In this document: positions 56,305 through 64,000 of the stretch, one piece after another
Numbering within the stretch: the stretch's first letter is position 1
Layout of the letters: each line of letters begins with the position of its first letter
Assembly: GCA_018296165.2 (NCBI GenBank)
Contig: JACKQL020000088.1
Span: 124,001-188,000 of the forward strand
Origin: Termitomyces sp. T153
Taxonomy: Eukaryota; Basidiomycota; Agaricomycetes; Agaricales; Lyophyllaceae
DNA length: 64,000 nt
Direction of reading: 5' to 3'
Program-made: the position numbers and the translations under genes
The notes under the pieces: generated by a model
Databases searched by the model: none
Seen by the model: the letters and a program-made list of their open reading frames with translations, nothing else
What the model was told of the DNA's origin: nothing

Positions 56305-59002
56305 TGTTTATTCAAGAATTTGGGGGGATTCTGTAAACGAGAACAATGAGTCTTTGATCAATTATGTCGAATGCTGCAATGCTGCTAGAAATCTTACCCA
56401 AGATTGTAACGACGTAAATAAGCAATTAGGAGGAAGAGAGAGCGGAAAATCCAGACCAGCTCTATATCCGTTTTAGCGTATAGGGGGAGGAAAAGACAAT
56501 ATTTATAACTCTCGAGAAAATTGAAGGTTTTATAAAGGAAGGCAAGGGGGAAGCTTAACGCGAGGACACACGACCCACAAATATTGAGATCCGATACCAC
56601 TTATAATATCAAGTGCCAACCGGAAATAGAACGATTTCTTCCAGTGTTCTCTCCATTAATGTACCATACATATGGAGGTTGGGCAAAAGAAACCGTTCTC
56701 CGTATGTTCGGTCTAAGGGACACGGTGGTTATTGACACAAGTGATGCATGCCTTTCCTGGTACGGATCATCTTCCAATTCTCACGAATCTCCTTTCGAGT
56801 TCCAGCCGGTGTGGAAATAGCGACTACTTCCCTGTTCCTTGGGCACTAGGTCCAGAGAAACAGAAACCGTCGTAAGGTTGATATTTTTCCCTGAGATCGC
56901 AGCCCGGAGTGCGATAGTCTCCTGAAGAAACTGAGTGAGGTACTGGTAACCAATAATGAAGTCGTGGCCAATGACTTGGTAAGGACAAATGTCTCAGTAA
57001 TACAAGGTCAAACGTAAGGCAATCAATATCACACGTGCATCCTCACCCTGATTATACAATGACTTGAATTTGCCACCTGACCCTTACGCGAAAATCGCCG
57101 ACACCAATATCGATTAATTTTCGGTGCATTTGCCGTGATAAGACCACTGGCACCAAGAGTGCCTTGCCTCCTCGGGACATAAATTGTGTAGACAAGGAAA
57201 GTGTCAGGTATCAAGAGTCTTTTAGATGGTCAGAGACTCGCGAGTTTTTCTAGCCGAAAAAATACCTTAACCAAACCATCGCCACGGGACCAGATGATTG
57301 GGTACGTGGCCTCTGCCTGACCTCAGTATTTTCTGAGCTGGGATATATCGAATCGCTCACTGATCATGGGATGCATGCATGGATCTGACTTCTGAGGCAC
57401 CGATCGGAGGAATCAATACTATCCCACCCGTAGTTCGGAGTCGGACGAGAAAAAGGCAAATAGCCACGTTGAGCGTCCGAAACTTGAGACACCAGAGAAT
57501 GCTATGACTATTTATCCGTTTCCAACTTGATTCGAGTTCAGGAACGGTATTGTCGTTGTCTCCCGTCGTGGACGATGTCCGTCGAGGTCAATGTCACACC
57601 TGCCGACTCGACGGCAAGGCGGAGTCTTAACTTTCCTTGACGCGTCAAAGTCGCGTCTTTGTAATTAGTGACTTCCACCGTGTGTCGCCCATGGGGCGCC
57701 GCTCATCCAGTGCTCGCGCGACTATGAGGAGCGTATCCAGGCGGCTATATGGGGGATTACTGAAGGGCGGTACAAGTTCTCTGTAGAGATGGCCTCGAGA
57801 CCTCAAGGTGAGTGACAAGGTTTGTCTTACTGGGACCGAAGAGCTTACTTTGCAAAACTTCAGGTGAACCCAAAGACCCTCAGTGACAGGTGTAAGGGGA
57901 AACATCAATCACGCCGAATGGGCTTTGATTATTGTTGTATACAATGTACTTATTCTCTTCGCGCGTCCAACTCATTATTTTGTGGGTGGAGTTTGAAAAG
58001 GGTGTCTGACTAAGTGTGACTAGATCGTGACGTCCGACTCAAGGGGTACTCCCAACTACGGGGCAGTAGCCACCGCCTTGGTTACTCAGTTACATTTTTG
58101 ATGGTTGGAGTTCAAACCCAGGCGAAAACTCAGTGCTTCAGCGTCTAGCTGTCATCATGGATGGGGTTTTTACTCAGCTAGACGGATTGTCGTTCAATAT
58201 AACCATATCAATTGAGGTCAGCGAATTAATCTCCTTACACCAAATCTTGTAGGACCCGACTTTGAGACGACATCGATAGGTACTCTATACATGTATGTAT
58301 AGTCTATACTACTCGGCTAAGATAAGTCAGTGCTTGTGAGGGTCGCGCCGCTTAACGACGAACCCGTCAGTCTATGATTTCTCCTCCCTGAGCTAGTTTG
58401 TTGATTGATATACTAGCCTCAGGTAGAATCTCGAACAGCAAATCAATTGAAAATTGCGCCAATCATGTCCACCGCCCAGTGAATAGATCGTGGGCAGTCC
58501 AGAATGATAGCAGTGATTGACCCATTACAACGCATGCAATCAGGGGATAGAACTTGAGAGAGGTGAGAGACTGTTATATCGTTAAGTGTCTCAATACGAC
58601 GCCCGTGCTTGAGGAACATCAGAAATGAGATGATTATCTTCCTAGCTCACGAGGTGCGTAACGAAGAGCAGAGTGGGGTTCGCACCGCAACGACAGAACG
58701 GCCAGTCGCCCCTGAGGATCACCAAGGATGAAACGGATCTCACAGATCTCATGGGAATGTTCCGAACGAGTTTTCATCCTATTGAATTCATCTTATTATT
58801 GAATTATTAAATCTCAGTGGCATCAAATCCATGGACGTAAATGGGTTTGACATGACAGCTCGAGCAGTTATCATCTAACATATGTTCGGCCGCACGTGGA
58901 AAAAAAGGAGGATTATTATCAGGCCTGCGGTTGGGTCAAGATTGACATACTGGTCTTCCATGTCTGATATGGCAGGACAAACAAGACAGAAATGAGAACT
59001 CT
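56305..59002. other. Intergenic, no gene seen
   Basis: About 2.7 kb with normal CpG. Frames at 56584-56820, 57645-57908 and 57822-58013 have no features that support a gene. Confidence 0.5.
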
Positions 59003-60571
59003 TCATATCTTCAAAGTCAATGGAGCCAAAGAAGTGCGAACATTGACATTTCCCAACAACTTCTTGTGATCATCACCATCCGACCACCTTACTGTACCAG
59101 ACGCGATAGGTCCGCGACTAGGCGACGAACGCATCTGACGCTTCCGCCCCTTACCAGCGGGATCTTCAACATCAGGGTTAAATAGAATGGAAGGGCGTTG
59201 CAACGATGTAACAGCAGTGTACGACCCTTCGTAGGTTGAGTCAAGAGAGACTGCCGCTGGTCCTAAAGAGGTTGTAGCGTCAAGAAGTAGTACAGAATCG
59301 ACGGGCGCTTCAACAAAGGATAACTGCAGAGGCGAGACGGAAGTCCTTGCGAAGATCTTGAATTTACCCCTACTCTCATTTGCCGACTCAAGGGCCAAGG
59401 TGCCCTTAATAGCTCTAAATCCAAAAATAAGTAACCAGACAACAAGATTGATTGGGATGTACTTACGAATTGCTCGTAGAGATGTCGAGGTTAGTGTAAT
59501 TCCCGCCATCGGCATTGAACAAAGTGACGTGAACATCGACAGGGGAGTTGCTCGTGTACAATTTGAGAGACGAGGAACTGTGGAATTCGCCTTCTATTGG
59601 GCTGTTTGTTGTCACTATTGAAGCTTTCTCAGCTTCTAAGGACTGTACAGAAATCTTTGTGAACAGCCAATATATGATGTGAACGGGTCTTTTACCTTGA
59701 CGCGAATGGGCAAGTTGGAAGTCTTCAGGCTAATGGAATCAAAATGGACGAAACCATTGAGGTCACCGATTTCATGGATGAACAGGGGCATATCGGTTTC
59801 AAATGCCTTCACGTTCAGCAACGAACCTTCTTCCACTCGAGGCAGATTGACTGTGACCGCAAACTGAAGGACAGCACGACGATGGCTTGGATGCGACCGT
59901 GGCGAACTCTAGTTTGAAAGTCGGTAACATTCTGTTCAAAGGGACATATATCAACTTACGAAGATACCGAGACCGATCTCTCCCTCGCTGCGCGTCACTA
60001 TGCAGACGTCAACAGTATCCAAGGCTTCTGGGAACCTGTAGGAGGCTTTCACTGTGACTCGGACATCATTGCCATAGCCTCCGTATTGAACATTGAGACC
60101 ACCTGAGATGGCACCTCGGGATAAGAATAGAAGGGTGTTCGAGGAGATCGGGAGCTCAAAGGTAGCAGCGGCAGTAATGAGAGGATGGTCTGAGGAAACG
60201 CCACCGGAAGGAACGAATTCCTCGGTCCATTGCGCGCACCCTCCAAGGCTGATATCAGGAGGGATGGACCAACCTGAAATTGAGACGACCTCATTCTATT
60301 TCAAATGGTCATGGGTGAAACGATTACAAGAACTCGAGAAAAGACGTACACTCATCACAAATGGAGGCATAAAGAAACTCTTGACGTTATCTCGAATGTA
60401 ACTGCTGAACATCAAAAGGCAGATACAAGTATGTAGGCCGAGGGCGCAAATCCGCCGCCACCTTCGACGCCTGCGTGATGATTCGGGGATCGTAACCACT
60501 ATCTCGGCATCATTTTGCATAGGAAGGAGCTCTTCAGCTTTGTCAAGGTAGATCGCCTGAGACGGCCTCAT
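59003..60571 (-). CDS. Membrane-anchored beta-rich surface-type protein
   Basis: Five exons (60571-60352, 60273-59960, 59908-59696, 59642-59467, 59414-59003) with introns of 51-78 bp give 444 residues. After a short cytosolic N-terminus come RRRRRWRR (33-40) and a hydrophobic segment (41-57), suggesting a type II anchor. The outside part is beta-strand-rich: FELPISSNTLLFLSRGAISG, VRVTVKASYRFPEALDTVDV, then repeated strands like ISLKTSNLPIRVK and LDISTSNSAIKGTLALESAN. It ends in the block TTSLGPAAVSLDSTYEGSYT, DPAGKGRKR and GTVRWSDG. Agaricomycetes have many such proteins (DUF7330/DUF4097-like, my recollection). Function is unknown; a cell-surface role is inference. ATG 60569-60571 gives the basic patch plus anchor layout typical of this group. 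Confidence 0.72.
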
Positions 60572-61574
60572 ATTGACCGATTTCGCAAGAACATATGATA
60601 ATGTTGTTCCTCTGACGAAGTTAGATTTATCCTCTTGCTCACGTGGTATATGGGGGTTCAGCCGAATGAGATTGCTGCGCAGATATGTGCAAGCTTGGCC
60701 ACAGCGAAACGCGGAAAAATGCTTAGCAGAACTCACCCGGCAAAACTCGCAGCCAGAGCTACTCGTGAAATCGGTTCTATAGTTAGGACCATCCGCAGCA
60801 GGGGGAAAGCCATTGAAGGTTGTGGACGATTGGGTAATCATTATCACGAGGACGCCGGATATCTCCGGAGTTACATAACGTTTTGGGACGGTTGCAATTA
60901 CCGATGGGACTGCAGTTGTCCTCGAGGTTGATCAGAAATTTGATACTATCGTGCCCATAGTGTTTCAAGAAACCATGAGTAAAATGACATCGGGAATACT
61001 TTTAACCAATCTGACTTGTGATTTGTGTAATAATATCTATTCTAGCCCAAGTGTCACTTTGGGTGCGTCGGTGGTTTGTGTCGGAGGGAAGCCGGTTGTT
61101 GCAGATCTTCGCAAACGCAAAACCAGGGTGGTTTCAAAACTTGTGTCACGGATTGTCACGTTGATTGATACTGCCGACGTCGATTATATCTCCGCTACGG
61201 CACTGTTTCGACCGCGGTCAAGCTCGAAATTACTTTCCGTGGACTTGATCTCCACTCATCTGGGGCGTTTAATATTATGACAAGAAATAAATATACGTTA
61301 GCTTAGGTATGTGGCCGATAAATGTATTATCAACAGACTATTATCTCGGTGTAAGGGCAGGGATTATGAGTGACTTCGGTATTGATGGGACGGCCTATTG
61401 ATAGTGGTGGTCTGTGCCATGGGAGGGGTAAAAGCAGGAACAAGAACTGCCTAAACAAAACTAGTAGTACTACAATGAATCCAAACAATTTAAACAAAAC
61501 GACGACATCGACCGCATCGTGGGGTGGTGCGGACTTTCAAATCTGATTGAGGGCTGATCGACAAATGTTGCCAT
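60572..61574. other. Intergenic, no gene seen
   Basis: Upstream region of the membrane-protein gene. A frame at 60951-61280 has no family features. CpG falls sharply at about 61575, where the MITE-like element begins. Confidence 0.5.
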
Positions 61575-62259
61575 AGGCCCCGGGAAGCTCCCCTATAGGT
61601 CTGTCCAAAATTTACCTTCAAAATGGGCTTCAAATACGCTATAAATCTGGCTTTTTTGTGCTCCAAATATGCTATTCTGGACTAAGGTTTGTTTCACATA
61701 ATTTCTGATGGCATGTGACCATCTAACATGCACAAATCATAGCCTTGAGAGACAGAATTCTCCTACGCTACCTGTCCTGCTTCTTAGCAGGAATACATAC
61801 CATCAATTTAGGAAGCTTTTTGTTATGTCTCTGCATGCCAAAGCTGCCCATTGAGCATTTGGACCCTCCTTCAATGTAAATTTTGCTTTGAGCTGATCCT
61901 CTTGTCCCAATGGCTCAAAGATGCATGGACCCAGATGATATAGGAATGAGTCAGTATGTGCATATGTGTGTAAGTGATACTGTCCATGATTGCATGAAAA
62001 GATTGGTGAGTCAAGCAGATGGTGTCCAAAGAAAATGGCAGTGGGGCTTAATGGGGTATGATCACAGGCTTGACCACCACATCAAATTGTCCACATGGTT
62101 GTAAAATATGCTATCAAAAGGACAAAGGTCTCAAAATTTATCTACTGCATGAGTAAAAAGTGCCTAGAATATGCTATACTTGGACCAAGATTTGGCTATT
62201 TTTGGAGTCTGAAATATGCTATTTTTGAGTTAGACATATAAGTGAGCTTTCTGGGGCCT
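61575..62259. mobile_element. MITE-like element with inverted ends (~685 bp)
   Basis: The left end AGGCCCCGGGAAGCTCCCCT matches the reverse complement of the right end, AGGCCCCAGAAAGCTCACTT, and similarity continues through TATA.GTCT into A-rich sequence for about 37 bases. The motif AATATGCTAT occurs four times in the ends (61666, 62105, 62168, 62213). No transposase is present; a 64-codon frame inside has no domain. No exact target duplication is visible (GTTGCCAT against GCCCACAT), so family assignment stays open. Confidence 0.6.
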
Positions 62260-62421
62260 GCCCACATCTACCCTCAAACTGCAATATCTTCCCCTCACAT
62301 GCTGAAAAAGTTCTAGAACTAGAAATGGAACTTTTGTTTCATATATCTTGTAATGTTACTTGAGGCAGTGCCTAAATCCAGAGGCCTTCAAGTAGATTCT
62401 TGTGTTGTATTGGCACATATC
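62260..62421. other. Spacer between MITE-like element and C3 LTR
   Basis: CpG-poor sequence with no gene; it ends GGCACATATC directly before the LTR. Confidence 0.4.
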
Positions 62422-62724
62422 TGTAAGGGCAACCTCTGGAGGCTGTGGCTCAATCACACAGCTGGCAAAGGGAGATACAAAGAGAACAAGTCTGAGGACT
62501 CCCTAGGCCAGATGCTACACTCTAGGCCTTTGAACTTGTGGGACATAACTGTACAGTAGGACAGGAAAATCATGTGACTTGCATGTGCATGGCCCTGGCC
62601 ATGCACATGTTGGCCAAATCACATGACCCAGACTTGCACATGCTGGCCTAATACCATGACCCAGACTTGCATGTGCATGATTGTGGCCATGCACATGCTG
62701 ACCTAAAACAGTGGTCCCCTGACA
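62422..62724 (-). repeat. C3: diverged chromovirus LTR
   Basis: On the minus strand it runs from TGTCAGGGGACC to GAGGTTGCCCTTACA, 303 bp. The U5-side 110 bases match the C1 family (GAGAACAAGTCT retained). The U3 part is replaced by short repeats of TGCATGTGCATG and CATGACCCAGACTTGCA. It is followed by a chromovirus polypurine tract, so it is a 3' LTR. Confidence 0.75.
62582..62609. repeat. Perfect inverted repeat in the C3 LTR
   Basis: CATGTGCATGGCC and GGCCATGCACATG form 13-base perfect arms around a two-base centre. A similar imperfect copy lies at about 62672-62699. Confidence 0.85.
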
Positions 62725-62848
62725 TCACCCCCCTCCCCTTAGCATGCAGCATTTCAATGTACTGGATAGAAAAAGTCACAAACTGCCTAGTTAGTTGTGG
62801 AAATGGAGTAGATGCCTCAAATGGCTTTTGGGGCATTGGGATGCCTAT
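62725..62848 (-). pseudogene. C3 3' end fragment
   Basis: The reverse complement gives the polypurine tract AAGGGGAGGGGGGTGA and about 110 bases that align with C1 10485-10608 downstream of the chromodomain. E5 is inserted at its right side, within ~35 bases of where E4 entered C2. Confidence 0.7.
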
Positions 62849-63979
62849 TGTCATGACCCATTCCCTGGACCCCCATACATCACCCGACAAACCCCTGTTC
62901 CCCCAGAACCCCCCCCTGATGCTTTGTTGAACTTTCCCAGCACTCTGTGCCTACTCCAGCTAACTCCGATGCATTCTCAGCTAACTCCGATGGCCCCCTG
63001 GCCAACTCCAACGTCTTCCCCACAGCCACCAGCGCTCCCCCTGGATTTCCTGAGCCCCTGGAACCACTCCCCCACTGTGCCTGACCCCATTACACATCAT
63101 CAACTTGACACCCTGGCTCCTCCGACTTACCCTGGAGTATCACAACAACCTTGGAATGGACTGCATCAACAATTGATCCCATCAACATATCAACACGGCC
63201 TGCCCTCTGGTTGTAACTGACACCCGTCAACTCCATCGAGCTCCACCAAGCCCCACCACCACAGCCAACATTCCCGGAGCTCTTCAGTAGTCAGTATATA
63301 AGATGTAGAGTAGCTCCTCATACTCTAGTCTTGAGATTACTTATCTACCTACCTGCCTTTCCTGATGTGTTTCTGATTGTTTCTTCTTGTGTTTTGTGTT
63401 CCATGTCTCATTTTCCTTATTCTCAGTCTCCCAGTCTTATCTTGTCTCTATTCCGTTATCATTTCATTATCATTCTATGTCTCCACCTGAATCTATTCTC
63501 ATTCTTGTCTTGTCTCCATCTCAACTCTGTCTCATTTCATTTGACTTAGTGTTCAAGTCCTCTTGACTATAACATCCTCACAAACTCCGCAGTTATGATT
63601 ACAAACCTCCAACACTCTTTTACCAACTCCAGACCCTGCTACATGCTTGGCTCCAAACCCCATCAATCCCCATTGATCCCCCGTCAGAACTCCAGCTCTG
63701 CTCCTGTCATTTGCATAGCCTCCGCCTCCTCTGCACCCACAATACTCACACACAGACTTATGCCTGAACCCCACCAAGCCCATCCCCCATCCCTGCAACT
63801 CATCCTCTACTCCTCTGGACCTCCCCGTACTTGCTCGGACCAATCTCCACTAACTATCCTCACAAGTCCCCAATGTTTGGAACACCTCCAGATGCCTGGT
63901 TGTCAGTGCAGGGAATCACATCTGCCTAGTAAGGACTCGCCCAGTGTAGCTGAGCCCCCATGGTCAGCAGAACCTGACA
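62849..63979 (+). repeat. E5 left LTR
   Basis: The LTR runs TGTCATGACCC...AACCTGACA, 1131 bp, in the E4 subfamily. TATATAA is at 63295-63301 and the inferred RNA start AGTCTTGAGATTA at 63327, 32 bases on. E5 continues beyond the window, so I cannot see its gene or right LTR. Confidence 0.9.
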
Positions 63980-63992
63980 TAATCTCAAGACT
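63980..63992 (+). promoter_or_regulatory. E5 primer site, co-varying with its RNA start
   Basis: TAATCTCAAGACT directly follows the LTR and is the perfect 13-nt complement of AGTCTTGAGATTA (63327-63339). E2 and E3 have TAATATCAAGACT and AGTCTTGATATT, so both sides changed together. Confidence 0.85.
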
Positions 63993-64000
63993 CTACCTTA

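Noticed and set aside
58640..58710. tRNA-like A and B boxes (TAGCTCACGAGG, GGGGTTCGCACC)
   Set aside because: The acceptor and T-arm stems do not pair, so no cloverleaf can be drawn.
61910..62104. 64-codon frame inside the MITE-like element as a transposase remnant
   Set aside because: Too short and without any catalytic motif; the element looks non-autonomous.

Overview
The window looks like a chromosome segment of an agaricomycete (mushroom-forming) basidiomycete. The introns are short (about 50-78 bp), and the host genes include a GH7 cellobiohydrolase, a PL14-type polysaccharide lyase, a 2-oxoglutarate oxygenase, an F-box protein and families typical of mushrooms. Two blocks of nested LTR retroelements (1 to about 40.8 kb and 61.6 kb to the end) flank a gene island of about 20.7 kb. 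Names used here: E1-E5 are large LTR elements without gag-pol (LARD-like), C1-C3 are Ty3/gypsy chromoviruses, and E0 is a further gag remnant.

Nesting, left to right. E1 (1-26739, its left LTR lying just outside the window) is interrupted twice. Chromovirus C1 (4750-10976) sits inside its accessory gene, and E2 (12929-26034, target duplication GTAGC) sits inside its right LTR. E2 is itself interrupted by E3 (16482-22545, minus orientation, target duplication AACTT). E3 is young: its 1165-bp LTRs differ at about a dozen positions, and it keeps abundant CpG. All other copies have lost CpG to TpG/CpA. E1 sits in an E0 gag gene (26799-27416). C2 (minus strand, 27543-37389) is interrupted near its 3' end by E4 (27774-32536). 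After a decayed coiled-coil coding region with a solo LTR (37390-40800), the host island runs to 61574. Then come a MITE-like element, the 3' end of C3, and E5, whose left LTR and primer site end the window.

The most interesting system is in E1-E4. These elements have no gag or pol, but each carries one gene on the strand opposite to LTR transcription. In E3 it is intact: three exons, two canonical introns, 341 residues, a basic NLS-like patch and a long coiled coil. The same gene, at the same intron positions, decays in E1, E2 and E4. E1 and E4 add a Cys-rich module with the spacing C-X2-C-X6-C-X15-C-X2-C-X6-C, resembling a Zn(II)2Cys6 cluster. The introns survive retrotransposition because they lie antisense to the genomic RNA. 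Both element groups appear to prime reverse transcription with the 5' end of their own RNA (Tf1-like): the sequence just after the LTR is the exact complement of the RNA start 32 nt after the TATA box. In the E5 subfamily both halves changed together (T to G in one, A to C in the other).

Host genes in order: 2OG-Fe(II) oxygenase (41517-43055, +), a DUF6697-like pseudogene (44084-44689, +), a duplicated coiled-coil/membrane protein (44979-45815, -), PL14 lyase (46010-47168, -), a DUF6593-like protein (48715-49402, +), GH7 cellobiohydrolase with a GC-AG intron (50179-51591, -), an F-box protein (54823-56304, -) and a membrane-anchored surface-type protein (59003-60571, -). The two carbohydrate-active enzymes suggest plant-polymer or uronan degradation; otherwise the genes show no shared pathway.
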